From: an uncultured Oscillospiraceae bacterium
GTDB lineage: Bacteria; Bacillota; Clostridia; Oscillospirales; Oscillospiraceae
Assembly (NCBI GenBank): GCA_944387035.1
Contig: CALXDJ010000008.1
Coordinates: 25,659-89,658, forward strand
Reading direction: 5' to 3'
DNA length: 64,000 nucleotides
Positions 27,131 through 36,312 of this stretch are shown piece after piece. The notes below the pieces were generated by a model. The model saw nothing but the letters and a program-made list of their open reading frames with translations, did no database searches and was not told the DNA's origin. The stretch's first letter is position 1. Each line of letters starts with the position of its first letter. The translations under genes and the position numbers were made by a program.

Positions 27131-28018
27131 TCAGGCCCGGGGATGGGCCTTTTGATAGACGTCCTTGAGCTGGTGCTTGATGACATGGGTATAAATCTGG
27201 GTGGAGGAAATGTCCGCGTGGCCCAGCATCTCCTGAATGGAGCGCAGGTCCGCGCCGTTTTCCAGAAGATGAACGGCAAAGGAGTGGCGCAGGGTGTGGG
27301 GGGTGATGTCCTTTTCAATGCCCGCCCGCTCCTGGTAGTACTTGATGATCTTCCAGAATCCCTGGCGGCTCATCCGCTCACCGCTCATATTGACGAACAG
27401 GGCCGTCTCCTCACTGTCGGCAATGAGCTGGGGACGAATGGTACGCACATAATCGGACAATGCCTTGACCGCCGTGTGGTACAGCGGGATCATCCGCTCC
27501 TTGCCCCGGTTGGCGCAGCGCAGGAAGCCTGCCGCCAGATTCAGGTCCTCCAGATTCAAAGAGATCAGCTCGCTGACCCGGATGCCGGTGGCGTAGAGCA
27601 GCTCCAGCATGGCGTGGTCCCGGTACCCCTTGGCGTCCACACACTGGGGCTGCTCCAAAAACAGCTCCACTTCCTTGCTGGTGAGAATCTCCGGATACCG
27701 CCGCTCCACCTTGGCCGCCGCCACACCCCGGGCGGGGTTGACCGTGAGGATCTGCTCCGACACCAGGAAGTTGTAAAAGGACTTCACCGACGCCAGATAC
27801 CGCGTTACCGACGCCGCCGACTTTCCCCGGGAGAGCATCCCGTTCATGTACTCGGTGACCATGGCGTTGTCCGCCTCCCGCAGGGTGCAGTGATGGTCGG
27901 TCTGCAGGTATGTCTCAAACTGCTTCACATCCCGCAGATAGGACGTAACGGTATTTTGAGAAGCGTGCTTCTCCCCTGTGAGGTACGCGCCGTAGCGCTC
28001 CAGATCGCTTGCCGGCAA
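27131..28018 (-). CDS. xerD: Site-specific tyrosine recombinase XerD
   Basis: 295 aa, exactly the usual XerD length when started at TTG 28018, which has GGAGGGG 6-7 nt upstream. With XerC it resolves chromosome dimers at dif. Catalytic residues: Arg147 (ATGIRVSEL), Lys173, His241 and Arg244 (HTLRHSFAVH), His267 (MLGHAD) and nucleophile Tyr276 (IYTHV). It follows spoIIM as in Bacillus. A pair of XerD-arm-like sequences lies about 0.8 kb upstream. Confidence 0.95.
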   Translation of the reverse strand: MPASDLERYGAYLTGEKHASQNTVTSYLRDVKQFETYLQTDHHCTLREADNAMVTEYMNGMLSRGKSAASVTRYLASVKSFYNFLVSEQILTVNPARGVAAAKVERRYPEILTSKEVELFLEQPQCVDAKGYRDHAMLELLYATGIRVSELISLNLEDLNLAAGFLRCANRGKERMIPLYHTAVKALSDYVRTIRPQLIADSEETALFVNMSGERMSRQGFWKIIKYYQERAGIEKDITPHTLRHSFAVHLLENGADLRSIQEMLGHADISSTQIYTHVIKHQLKDVYQKAHPRA

Positions 28019-28044
28019 GCAGACCCCTCCTCTCTTTTCTCTAT

Positions 28045-28680
28045 CTAAATCACCGCCCGCTCCAGTGCCAGTGTCAGCAGCCGGGGCGAAAGAAGCAATT
28101 CCACACACAATCCCACTGTCAGCGCCGCCAGAACAATGCCCAGACGAATCCAGCAGCGCCTGCCGTAAACAACCGGCGCCGTATGGCGTCCCCTCCCAAA
28201 GGATGCCCGGGCCAGCGCGGCAGACGTTTCCATGGACGCATCCGCCAGCAGGAAAAAGCAAGGCAGCGTCACGGCACAGCGCACACCCAGCACGGCCAGC
28301 GCCAGCACCACGCCGTCACCGCCAAAGGAAGCGGTAAAACAGCACACAGAAAACGACAGGAAAAACCCGAAGGCCAGCGCCGCGCAGGGCAGCAGCACCA
28401 CCCCGATGGACGCAAATCCCAGGAAAAACGCCAGCAGCGGATAACGGATGTACAGCACCAGTGCTGCCGGCAGGGCAGCGGCCGCGCCGCCGCTTTCTCC
28501 GCTCAAACTCAGATATCCCTCCAGATACTGCTTGAGCTCCGTACCGGTCTCATCCGGTACCCACTCCAGCACGACCTGTCCCAAAACCACGCCCAATAAA
28601 AAGAAAAGCGCCAGGATCAGCAGCCGCCAGAGCGGGGAAGATTGTCCCGGAGCAGGAATCCTTCGTTTTTTCCAGTTCAA
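28045..28680 (-). CDS. spoIIM: Stage II sporulation protein M
   Basis: Subunit of the DMP (SpoIID-M-P) machine that thins septal peptidoglycan and drives engulfment. 211 aa, TTG start at 28680 with GAGGTGA upstream. About five hydrophobic segments (near 20-40, 70-90, 95-120, 125-150, 180-200), with a short cytoplasmic basic start KKRRIPAP. The spoIIM-xerD pairing is conserved in Bacillus. The single promoter upstream looks like sigma-A; a sigma-E box was not obvious. Confidence 0.93.
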   Translation of the reverse strand: MNWKKRRIPAPGQSSPLWRLLILALFFLLGVVLGQVVLEWVPDETGTELKQYLEGYLSLSGESGGAAAALPAALVLYIRYPLLAFFLGFASIGVVLLPCAALAFGFFLSFSVCCFTASFGGDGVVLALAVLGVRCAVTLPCFFLLADASMETSAALARASFGRGRHTAPVVYGRRCWIRLGIVLAALTVGLCVELLLSPRLLTLALERAVI

Positions 28681-28758
28681 ACCGTCTCACCTCGCTTCAG
28701 CCTATGAACACACACCGGGCTTGATGCGAGGCAGTTGACGTAAACTTGCTTTAAATTT

Positions 28759-28787
28759 ATCATAGAGCAACTTTCCCCGTTTATCAA
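28759..28787 (-). promoter_or_regulatory. Promoter of spoIIM-xerD
   Basis: Minus strand TTGATA (28787-28782), 17 bp, TATGAT (28764-28759). Tandem ATTATGTAAAC repeats lie 33-75 bp further upstream. The rest of 28681-29036 holds only the TIGR04086 terminator. Confidence 0.7.
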
Positions 28788-28819
28788 GGAATTTACCGGA
28801 ATTTCCATATTTTTTGGCG

Positions 28820-28857
28820 ATTATGACAAAATATTATGTAAACGCAATTATGTAAAC
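28820..28857. repeat. Tandem ATTATGTAAAC repeats, dif-arm-like
   Basis: Two exact copies of ATTATGTAAAC (28833-28843 and 28847-28857) and a degenerate third, ATTATGACAAA (28820-28830), at 13-14 bp intervals. The unit matches, from memory, the XerD-binding arm of Firmicute dif sites. It lies upstream of spoIIM-xerD. Confidence 0.6.
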
Positions 28858-28928
28858 AAGAGAAACGGGCGCACGAGCCGTGTCTTAAAGCACAGAAAAA
28901 AGTGCCGGATTTACGGCGGTTTTTCTTC

Positions 28929-28952
28929 AAAACCCCCACATTTGTGGGTTTT
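28929..28952 (-). terminator. Terminator hairpin after the TIGR04086 gene
   Basis: AAAACCC(C)CACA / TGTGGGTTTT with a short T-rich loop; on the minus strand the stem ends GGGGGTTTTG. The T-run is short, so confidence is moderate. Confidence 0.6.
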
Positions 28953-29036
28953 GGGAAGGACCTCCCCCGGCGGCATTCCGAGGGAGAGCCGCCCCTCTCC
29001 GAAACCCCTTTTGTGAAATTTCACCATAGTTCCCGG

Positions 29037-29444
29037 TCAGCGGCGCCGCCGCTTCCCACCCCGCTTTCGTCCGCCCAGCAGGCCTGCCAGAAGGCCGCCG
29101 GCCAGGGCACATAATATCAGAATGCCGCCATGCTCCGTCCAGGTAATCCCCTGCCAGGCCAGAGCACCCACCGCGATCAACGCGCAGACGAAGAGAGCCG
29201 CGGCCAGCATGGCTCCCGGGAGGCGTCCCATTCCCGCCTGCCCCGCTGCCAAAAAGGCGCCCACTGCAGAGGAGATCACACACAGTCCCGCTGTAACAGC
29301 GAAGGCTACCCCCTCCCCCACTGTGCCCCGGACCAGCAGAGCTGCCAGCAGCAGATGACCTGCCAGATAGATCCCCAATGACACAGCCAGTGCCCTGCCG
29401 AACACCACCCAAGGCTTGCGCGGCGTCCGTTTCCCATTTCCCAT
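29037..29444 (-). CDS. TIGR04086 family membrane protein
   Basis: 135 aa from ATG at 29444. Four hydrophobic helices (about 10-30, 36-60, 68-90, 100-120) and a strongly basic tail (GGRKRGGKRRRR). The family is widespread in clostridia next to yajC and has no known function. Its Shine-Dalgarno GGGGGAGG is the 3' arm of the yajC terminator hairpin, and the terminator's T7 tract abuts the ATG, so synthesis depends on read-through and on the hairpin being open. Confidence 0.85.
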   Translation of the reverse strand: MGNGKRTPRKPWVVFGRALAVSLGIYLAGHLLLAALLVRGTVGEGVAFAVTAGLCVISSAVGAFLAAGQAGMGRLPGAMLAAALFVCALIAVGALAWQGITWTEHGGILILCALAGGLLAGLLGGRKRGGKRRRR

Positions 29445-29495
29445 AAAAAAACCTCCCCCGGAATACGCTTTCAAACAAGCATATTCCGGGGGAGG
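29445..29495 (-). terminator. yajC terminator that sequesters the next ribosome-binding site
   Basis: Minus strand: CCTCCCCCGGAATA pairs with TATTCCGGGGGAGG (plus an inner GCTT/AAGC helix), followed directly by T7 and the ATG of the TIGR04086 gene. The 14-bp outer stem is perfect. Confidence 0.85.
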
Positions 29496-29509
29496 CGGAT
29501 TTTATGACC

Positions 29510-29923
29510 TTATGCCTTGGGTTCTTCTTCCGGGGCGGGGATCTCGTCCACGGGATCCTCGGGAAGCTCTTCCTTTTTCTCTTCCAGCTTCTCTTCCAAT
29601 TTCTCTTCCTTCTCCTTCTTCTTGGAGTCCTTAGAGTCCTTGGAAGGCTGCTCACCGGTCTGGACGCCCACGTTGGACACGGCCCACTTGGTGAACTCGA
29701 TGCGCACGCGGTCCTCGCTGGTCTCGATCACGATGGTGTCGTTGTTCACAGAGACGATCTTGCCTACCACACCGCCGATGGTGGTGATGACATCACCCTT
29801 CTTCAGGCTGTCCCGCATTTCCTGAGCCTGCTTCTTCCGCTTGTTTTCGGGGCGGATCATCAGGAAGTACATCAGCGCGAACAGCACCACCAGCATGAGG
29901 ATCGTAGAGGTTCCCTGGTCCAT
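29510..29923 (-). CDS. yajC: Preprotein translocase subunit YajC
   Basis: Accessory subunit of the Sec/YidC membrane insertion complex. 137 aa from ATG at 29923 behind AAGGAG. One membrane helix (about 6-25, STILMLVVLFALMYFLMIRP), then the YajC core QEMRDSLKKGDVITTIGGVVGKI. The C-terminal 45 residues are an unusually long Lys/Glu-rich tail (EKEEKLEEKLEEKKEE), probably a charged coil. It follows tgt, the conserved tgt-yajC order. Confidence 0.94.
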   Translation of the reverse strand: MDQGTSTILMLVVLFALMYFLMIRPENKRKKQAQEMRDSLKKGDVITTIGGVVGKIVSVNNDTIVIETSEDRVRIEFTKWAVSNVGVQTGEQPSKDSKDSKKKEKEEKLEEKLEEKKEELPEDPVDEIPAPEEEPKA

Positions 29924-30018
29924 GTTTCCATTTCTCCTTTTTCGTTTGTAAATTGGCAATACAGCTATTATACCAAAGCAAATCGTTTTTGCAAGCCTTT
30001 TCTTGCCTTTTTCACCGG

Positions 30019-31152
30019 TTATACCCGCTGCTCCAGCTTTCCGCTGTACTGCGCCCGGAAGTCGGCAAAGGTGCCCGCGTCCAGATTCTGCCGGATTCGG
30101 GCCATGAGCTCATTATAGAAGTAGAGATTGTGCAGCACAGCCAGCCGCAGGGCCAGCACCTCGTCCGCCTTGAACAGGTGCCGCAGGTATGCCCGGGAAA
30201 AGCTCCGGCACACCGGGCACTGGCAGCTTTCGCTGATGGGCCGGGAGTCCGTGGCGTACTTTTCATTGAGGATGTTCACGGTGCCTTCCCAGGTAAAGAG
30301 CTTGCCGTGGCGGCCGTTGCGGGAGGGCATGACGCAGTCGAAGAAGTCCACGCCCCGGCTGACGGCCTCAATGATGTTGCTGGGCGTGCCCACGCCCATG
30401 AGGTAGCGGGGCTTTTCCTTGGGCATGAAGGGCTCCACCACGTCGATCATCTCATACATAACCTCTGCCGGCTCCCCTACCGCCAGTCCGCCGATGGCAA
30501 AGCCGTCGCAGTCGATCTTGGCGATCTCCCGCATGTGCCAGGCCCGCAGGTCCGCGAACGTGGCACCCTGGTTGATGCCGAAGAGCATCTGGTGGGGGTT
30601 CACGGTATCCGGCAGGGCGTTGAGGCGGTCGTGCTCGATCTTGCACCGCTCCAGCCAGCGCAGTGTCCGCTCACAGCTGGCCTTGGCATACTCGTACCGG
30701 GCGGGATTCTCCACGCACTCGTCGAAGGCCATGGCAATGTCGCTGCCCAGATTGGACTGGATGCGCATGGACTCCTCGGGGCCCATAAAAATCTTACGCC
30801 CGTCGATGTGGGAGGAGAAGTACACGCCCTCCTCCTTGATCTTGCGCAGGGATGCCAGGGAGAACACCTGGAACCCGCCGGAGTCGGTGAGGATGGGACC
30901 GTCCCAGTTCATGAAGCGGTGCAGTCCGCCCATCTGCCGCACCAGGGCGTCGCCGGGGCGCAGATGCAGATGATAGGTGTTGGACAGCTCAATCTGGCAG
31001 CCCACCTCTTTGAGGTCGTGGGCGGAGACGCCGCCCTTGATGGCCGCCTGGGTGCCCACGTTCATGAACACCGGCGTCTGCACGGTGCCTCCGTGGGCGC
31101 AGGAAAATTCGCCGCGCCGGGCGCGGCCCTCGGTTTTGATGACTTTGAACAT
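30019..31152 (-). CDS. tgt: Queuine tRNA-ribosyltransferase
   Basis: Exchanges guanine-34 in GUN-anticodon tRNAs for a queuosine precursor. 377 aa, ATG behind AGGAGAG. Active-site segments ILTDSGGFQVFSL and FDCVMPSRNGRHG (nucleophilic Asp) and the zinc site CQCPVCRSFSRAYLRHL with a later His are intact. It lies 44 bp after queA, the next enzyme of the pathway. Confidence 0.97.
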   Translation of the reverse strand: MFKVIKTEGRARRGEFSCAHGGTVQTPVFMNVGTQAAIKGGVSAHDLKEVGCQIELSNTYHLHLRPGDALVRQMGGLHRFMNWDGPILTDSGGFQVFSLASLRKIKEEGVYFSSHIDGRKIFMGPEESMRIQSNLGSDIAMAFDECVENPARYEYAKASCERTLRWLERCKIEHDRLNALPDTVNPHQMLFGINQGATFADLRAWHMREIAKIDCDGFAIGGLAVGEPAEVMYEMIDVVEPFMPKEKPRYLMGVGTPSNIIEAVSRGVDFFDCVMPSRNGRHGKLFTWEGTVNILNEKYATDSRPISESCQCPVCRSFSRAYLRHLFKADEVLALRLAVLHNLYFYNELMARIRQNLDAGTFADFRAQYSGKLEQRV

Positions 31153-31195
31153 GTATGCTCTCCTAGTTTGATGGTGTTCCCCTTCTCCGGGGTGG

Positions 31196-32221
31196 TCAGG
31201 AAATAAACATGGCGTCGCCGAAGCTGAAGAAGCGGTAGCGCTCCCGCACTGCCTCTTCGTAGGCCGCCAGGACGTGTTCCCGTCCGGCGAAAGCGGACAC
31301 CAGCATGATGAGGGTGCTCTCAGGCAGGTGGAAGTTGGTGATCAGGCCGTCCATGACCTTGAACCGGTAGCCGGGATAGATGTAAATGTCCGTCCAGCCG
31401 GCGCTGGCGGTCATGGTGCCGTCTTCGGCAGCCCAGCTCTCCAGCGTGCGGCAGGAGGTGGTGCCCACGCAGATGCACCGCCCGCCGGCAGCTTTCGTAC
31501 GGTTGATGAGGTCTGCCGTCTCCTGAGAGATCACACAGTACTCGCTGTGCATCTCATGGTCCGTGATCTCCTCCTCCTTGACGGGGCGGAAGGTACCCAG
31601 GCCCACGTGGAGGGTCACATAGCCCACACCCACGCCCATGGCCTGGATCTTCTCCAGCAGCTCCGGCGTGAAGTGAAGTCCCGCCGTGGGAGCCGCCGCG
31701 CTGCCCAAAACCCGGGAGTACACCGTCTGATACCGTTCCCGGTCCTGCAGCTCTTCCCGGATGTAGGGCGGCAGAGGCATCTTGCCCAGGCGCTCGAGCA
31801 CCTCCAGGAAGATCCCCTCGTACTCGAAGCGGACCAGCCGGTTGCCGCCGGGCAGCTCCTCCGTCACCTCCGCCATCAGCTCCCCATCGCCGAAGGACAG
31901 CCGGGTGCCGGGCTTCATCTTCCGGCCCGGACGCACCAAACACTCCCAGGTCCCCTCTCCCTTGTCGATGAGCAGCAGCACCTCGCAGGCGCCGCCGCCG
32001 GGCAGCCGGTGGCCCAGAAGGCGGGCCGGCAGCACCCGGGAGTCATTGAGAATCAGGCAGTCCCCGGGGCGGAGAAACTCCGGCAGGTCGTGGAAGTGGT
32101 GGTGACCCACCGCGCCGCTGAAGCGGTCCAGAGTCATCAGGCGGGAGGCGTCCCGCTGGGGGATGGGGGTCTGGGCAATGAGCTCTTGCGGCAGGTCATA
32201 GTAAAAGTCGCTTGTTTTCAT
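31196..32221 (-). CDS. queA: SAM:tRNA ribosyltransferase-isomerase QueA
   Basis: Transfers the ribosyl part of SAM to preQ1-modified tRNA to give epoxyqueuosine. 341 aa. Hallmarks: [22 protein letters not shown] at the start (shown in part: [14 protein letters not shown]), [30 protein letters not shown], and [16 protein letters not shown] near the end. It is co-transcribed with tgt and lies 14 bp after the SpoIID-like gene. Confidence 0.97.
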   Translation of the reverse strand: MKTSDFYYDLPQELIAQTPIPQRDASRLMTLDRFSGAVGHHHFHDLPEFLRPGDCLILNDSRVLPARLLGHRLPGGGACEVLLLIDKGEGTWECLVRPGRKMKPGTRLSFGDGELMAEVTEELPGGNRLVRFEYEGIFLEVLERLGKMPLPPYIREELQDRERYQTVYSRVLGSAAAPTAGLHFTPELLEKIQAMGVGVGYVTLHVGLGTFRPVKEEEITDHEMHSEYCVISQETADLINRTKAAGGRCICVGTTSCRTLESWAAEDGTMTASAGWTDIYIYPGYRFKVMDGLITNFHLPESTLIMLVSAFAGREHVLAAYEEAVRERYRFFSFGDAMFIS

Positions 32222-32234
32222 GGATTGTGGTTCC

Positions 32235-33929
32235 TCACTTAATGGTAATGTCGGTATAGTAGAAATTCAAAATATCCCCGTAGTCATACCCCTGCTCCGC
32301 CATAGCCTTGGCACCGTACTGGCTCATGCCCACATTGTGGCCGTTGCCCGTGCCGGTGATGACGAAGGTCCCGGAGGCATTGCGGACATTGGACACACTT
32401 CCCAGGCCCACGGTCTGCGTGCCGGAAGAGGTGATGATGCTGATGCTGCCGCCGTCCAGAGTGCCCAGCTGGCCGCTGCCGGAGATCACAGATGCTCCGT
32501 CCAGGGAATCCAGCGTCTGATTCCCGTTGACGGAATAGCTGCCGCCGGAGCTTGTGCTTATGCTGCCGCCGGTGGCGCCTCCCACCGTGGCATCACCGGT
32601 GCCTCCGGAGATGGTAAAGCGCATACTGCGTACGTTTTTGCCGTATGTCGTGCTGTAAAAGGCCATGCGGCATGTCTCGCCCTTGACGGTGAGACTGTGG
32701 CCGGAGCTGTCCTCAAATGTAACCTTATAGACATTACCCAGCGGAGTGTACTCAGACACATAGACATTGGTCACATCTCCGATGGAATAGCCGCTGTTTT
32801 GGAGGACCCAGGTCAATTCTTCCCGGGTGTACGTGACGGTATACTGGTAGTCCGGAATGGAGGCGGCAGACTCATAGGGGTCCTGCTTGCCCTGCAGGTA
32901 GGGCACGTCGCTGCCCCAGACGTTGGCGGCATCCTCCGTGGCGCCGCCGTCGGAGGAGTGATAGACCGTTTCGGCCAGCTGGCCGTCATAATAGACGCAC
33001 TCCCCTGCCGTGTTGTCCACGGCTTCGTCACTGCGGGCCGTGGAGGCATTGACACCGTTGTAAACCTGGCAGTCCGTGGTGTTGCACACATCAAAGCCGT
33101 AGGTGGACTGGTGCTTGGTGGTGCGGCAGGCGTAGGTCCGGGCGCACACCGCCTGGGCCTCCAGAGCCGCCAGGGGCCACTGACCGCTCATCTCATGAGG
33201 GATCACGCCCTTGACATAGTCCTCCAGATCCACCACGTTGATGACGCTCAGGTTCCCGCCGGTAATCCGGGGATACTCAAATCCGCCCCGGTAGCGGTAT
33301 CCCTTGAACCAGGTGATGGGCTCCTCGCCCCAGCCCTCCGGCTGTACGCCCAGGGGCAGAATCCCCCGGTAGTCATACTCAAAGAGAATGTCGGTGGTCC
33401 CGGTTACCGTCACGGTGACGGCGGTATCGGATACCTTTTCGGCATAGCCGCCGTCCATGTCTTCCGCGGCGTCTTCGGCCTCGCTGCGGGAGTCGTAGCA
33501 CCCGGTGCGCACCACGTACTCGCCGGAGATCCAGGCCACCCAGCCGTCCAGATCATCGGCGGCGTCCTCTGCCTCCTCCCGGTCCCCGAAGCCGTCCACC
33601 TGCACCCGCCAGGGGCCCAGATACCGGAAGGTTCCGGAGGGCATATCCCGGGAATAACTGCCGCTTTGAGACATATAAATATCTCCGGCAGCAGTCATGG
33701 AAATGGTGGTCTCGTCCGTCTCCAGCAGCGGCTCAAAGTTCCGGTCCTCATCAAAATATCCGAAGGAATACCCTGACCCCTGGGCATTTTCCAGGTTGGC
33801 GGAAAAGAGCGCGCTGGACCCGTATCGCAGCCCGACTTTCACCAGATCATTCTCTACGGCGGATGCCGATACGCTGGCACATGCAAAAAATGTCACAACG
33901 AACAAAGCGGTAAGCAGCTGTTTTTTCAT
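32235..33929 (-). CDS. SpoIID/LytB-domain protein with SPOR repeats
   Basis: 564 aa from ATG at 33929 behind GGGAGGT. Signal peptide (1-24), then two SPOR-like repeats at about 100-175 ([40 protein letters not shown]), which bind denuded glycan. Next comes a SpoIID lytic-transglycosylase domain at about 205-400 with [19 protein letters not shown] (catalytic Glu), [11 protein letters not shown] (zinc-type cysteines) and [12 protein letters not shown] Gly/Ser/Thr-rich stretch precedes the C-terminal [19 protein letters not shown] motif. It may be SpoIID itself or a paralogue; its partner SpoIIM is also in the window. Confidence 0.88.
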   Translation of the reverse strand: MKKQLLTALFVVTFFACASVSASAVENDLVKVGLRYGSSALFSANLENAQGSGYSFGYFDEDRNFEPLLETDETTISMTAAGDIYMSQSGSYSRDMPSGTFRYLGPWRVQVDGFGDREEAEDAADDLDGWVAWISGEYVVRTGCYDSRSEAEDAAEDMDGGYAEKVSDTAVTVTVTGTTDILFEYDYRGILPLGVQPEGWGEEPITWFKGYRYRGGFEYPRITGGNLSVINVVDLEDYVKGVIPHEMSGQWPLAALEAQAVCARTYACRTTKHQSTYGFDVCNTTDCQVYNGVNASTARSDEAVDNTAGECVYYDGQLAETVYHSSDGGATEDAANVWGSDVPYLQGKQDPYESAASIPDYQYTVTYTREELTWVLQNSGYSIGDVTNVYVSEYTPLGNVYKVTFEDSSGHSLTVKGETCRMAFYSTTYGKNVRSMRFTISGGTGDATVGGATGGSISTSSGGSYSVNGNQTLDSLDGASVISGSGQLGTLDGGSISIITSSGTQTVGLGSVSNVRNASGTFVITGTGNGHNVGMSQYGAKAMAEQGYDYGDILNFYYTDITIK

Positions 33930-34013
33930 GGAACCTCCCAACGGCGCAGCCTTGACGCAGACGGAAAAGTATGCTAATATACATACAAATGTCCGTCTCG
34001 CACACACAGTCTC

Positions 34014-34042
34014 TTGGATTCAATACTAAGAGACATTATAGT
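34014..34042 (+). promoter_or_regulatory. Promoter of asd
   Basis: TTGGAT (34014-34019), 17 bp, TATAGT (34037-34042), followed by about 75 nt of leader. No lysine riboswitch or T-box features were found in the leader. Confidence 0.6.
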
Positions 34043-34122
34043 ACAAACAGGCGGCAGATTCAACCAAAATTCGACGGCGGATGCCGCAGGGCGTCCGGTC
34101 CGCAGAGAAAGCGGGAGGAAGC

Positions 34123-35220
34123 ATGGATATGAAAGAGTACAAAGTGGGCGTCATCGGCTGCACCGGCATGGTGGGACAGAGATTCATCACTCTGCTGGAG
34201 CATCACCCCTGGTTTCACCTGACTGCCGTGGCCGCCAGCAGCCGCAGCGCCGGCAAGCCTTACCGGGAGGCCGTGGCGGGCCGCTGGGCCCTGGATACCC
34301 CCATGCCCGAGGCGGCCGGCGATCTGGTGGTGCTGGATGCCGAGGCTGACGCCGAGAAGCTGGCCAACATGGTGGATTTTTGTTTCTGTGCCGTGGACAT
34401 GAAGAAAGAAGAGATCCGGGCCCTGGAGGAGAAGTACGCCAAGCTGGAGTGCCCCATCGTCTCCAACAACTCCGCCCACCGCTGGACGGAGGATGTCCCC
34501 ATGGTGGTGCCGGAGATCAACGCCGACCACATCGAAATCATCGACGCCCAGCGCAAGCGTCTGGGCACCAAGCGGGGCTTTGTGGCGGTGAAGAGCAACT
34601 GCTCCCTCCAGAGCTATGTGCCGGCCCTGCATCCTCTGCGCAAGTACGGGCTGGAGCGGGCGCTGGTGTGCACCTACCAGGCCATTTCCGGTGCCGGCAA
34701 GACCTTTGCGCGCTGGCCCGAGATGGTGGATAACTGCATCCCCTACATCGGCGGCGAGGAGGAAAAGAGCGAGCAGGAGCCCCTCAAGCTCTGGGGCCAC
34801 ATCGAGGGCGGAAAGATCGTCAAGGCCGATGGTCCCGCCATCACGGCGCAGTGCTTCCGGGTCGCCTGCCAGGATGGACACATGGCCGCCGTGTTCATGA
34901 AGTTTGCCGACGGCAAGGCCCCCTCTATGGATGAGATCAAGGCCGACTGGGCCGCCTTCCGGGGTCCCGCCCAGGAGCTGAACCTCCCCTCTGCCCCCAA
35001 GCAGTTCCTGCACTATTTCGAGGAGGAGAACCGGCCTCAGACCAAGCTGGACCGGAACCTGGAGCATGGCATGGCCATCTCCATCGGCCGCCTGCGGCCT
35101 GACACCCAGTATGACTACAAGTTCGTGTGCCTGTCCCACAACACCCTCCGGGGCGCCGCCGGTGGTTCGGTGCTGCTGGCTGAGCTGCTGTGCGCCAAGG
35201 GCTACATTGACGCCAAGTAA
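34123..35220 (+). CDS. asd: Aspartate-semialdehyde dehydrogenase
   Basis: NADPH-dependent reduction of aspartyl phosphate in the lysine/threonine/methionine pathway. 365 aa from ATG at 34123 with GGGAGG just upstream. Nucleotide loop GCTGMVGQRF (12-21), catalytic Cys160 in VKSNCSLQ, substrate loop QAISGAGKTFARWPE. SNCSLQ and the length mark the archaeal/fungal-like ASADH type rather than the E. coli type. The next gene, dapA, takes its product. Confidence 0.95.
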   Translation: MDMKEYKVGVIGCTGMVGQRFITLLEHHPWFHLTAVAASSRSAGKPYREAVAGRWALDTPMPEAAGDLVVLDAEADAEKLANMVDFCFCAVDMKKEEIRALEEKYAKLECPIVSNNSAHRWTEDVPMVVPEINADHIEIIDAQRKRLGTKRGFVAVKSNCSLQSYVPALHPLRKYGLERALVCTYQAISGAGKTFARWPEMVDNCIPYIGGEEEKSEQEPLKLWGHIEGGKIVKADGPAITAQCFRVACQDGHMAAVFMKFADGKAPSMDEIKADWAAFRGPAQELNLPSAPKQFLHYFEEENRPQTKLDRNLEHGMAISIGRLRPDTQYDYKFVCLSHNTLRGAAGGSVLLAELLCAKGYIDAK

Positions 35221-35256
35221 GTCCCGCCGTCCCAGAATCCATATTCTTCATACCAA

Positions 35257-35296
35257 AGAGAGCAGATGCCCCAGTCCGGGCACCTGCTCTCTTTTC
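35257..35296 (+). terminator. Terminator between asd and dapA
   Basis: Stem GAGAGCAG(A)TGCCC / GGGCA(C)CTGCTCTC with loop CAGTCC, then TTTTC. It may reduce rather than abolish read-through into dapA, as no separate strong dapA promoter is visible. Confidence 0.8.
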
Positions 35297-35324
35297 ACCC
35301 AGCGGAATCAAAGGAGGAATTGTT

Positions 35325-36218
35325 GTGAAGCTTCCAATCTTTACAGGCTCCGCCGTTGCAATTGTTACGCCCTTTTCCAAGGGAGGTGTGGACCTGACCG
35401 CCCTGGAGCGGCTGCTGGACTTTCAGCTCCAAAACGGGACGGACGCAGTGGTGGTGTGCGGCACCACCGGCGAGTCGTCCACCATGTCCTACCGGGAGCG
35501 GATGCGCACCATTGAGTTCTGCGTGGAATACGTGGCGGGCCGGGTGCCGGTGATCGCCGGGTCCGGGTCCAACTCCACGAAAAACGCCGTGATCCTCAGC
35601 CGGGACGCCCAGCGCTCCGGTGCGGACGCTCTGCTGGTGGTAACCCCCTACTACAACAAAGCCACCCAGGCGGGACTGATCCGCCACTATACCACTCTGG
35701 CCGACGCCGTCTCCTGTCCGGTAATCCTCTACAATGTTCCCTCCCGCACCGGCGTGAACATCGCGCCGGAGACCTGTGCCCGGCTGGCGGAACACCGCAA
35801 CATCCTGGGCATCAAGGAGGCTTCCGGGGACTTGGGTGCCGTGCAGCGCATCCGCCGCCTCTGTCCCCCGGACTTTTACATCTGGTCCGGCAACGACGAC
35901 GAGACCGTTCCCATCTGCGCCCTGGGCGGCAAAGGGGTGATCTCCGTGGCGGCCAACGTCGTCCCTGCCCAGATGCACCGGCTGGTGGAGCTGTGCCTGC
36001 AAAACGACTTTGCTGCCGCCGGAGAATTGCAGATCGCCCTCAAGCCCTTGTGCGACGCCCTCTTCTGCGAGGTAAACCCCATCCCGGTCAAAACCGCGCT
36101 GAACCTCATGGGCTGGGAAGCCGGTCCCCTTCGCCTGCCGCTGTGCCAGCCCAGCGAGGAACACCTGCAGCTCATTCAAACCACCCTGGCCGAATATGGG
36201 CTGATCCCGGAATCTTAA
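35325..36218 (+). CDS. dapA: 4-hydroxy-tetrahydrodipicolinate synthase
   Basis: Condenses aspartate semialdehyde with pyruvate, the first committed step to diaminopimelate and lysine and, in spores, to dipicolinate. 297 aa, GTG start behind GGAGGAATT. Seen: CGTTGESSTMS loop, Tyr136 in LYNVPSRTG, and Schiff-base Lys164 in LGIKEASGD. It follows asd with 104 bp between, so one unit is likely despite the terminator. Confidence 0.97.
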   Translation: MKLPIFTGSAVAIVTPFSKGGVDLTALERLLDFQLQNGTDAVVVCGTTGESSTMSYRERMRTIEFCVEYVAGRVPVIAGSGSNSTKNAVILSRDAQRSGADALLVVTPYYNKATQAGLIRHYTTLADAVSCPVILYNVPSRTGVNIAPETCARLAEHRNILGIKEASGDLGAVQRIRRLCPPDFYIWSGNDDETVPICALGGKGVISVAANVVPAQMHRLVELCLQNDFAAAGELQIALKPLCDALFCEVNPIPVKTALNLMGWEAGPLRLPLCQPSEEHLQLIQTTLAEYGLIPES

Positions 36219-36312
36219 ATCCGGGCTGAAACACCCCCTGATCAAAACATCCCGCACGCTTCCCCTCCGCGCAAACCGCACCGCATGCGCTCATGCCGGA
36301 CCGCCCGGACGG

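Noticed and set aside
34043..34122. Possible lysine riboswitch upstream of asd
   Set aside because: The leader is under 80 nt and has none of the conserved helices; the real lysine riboswitch needs about 170 nt.
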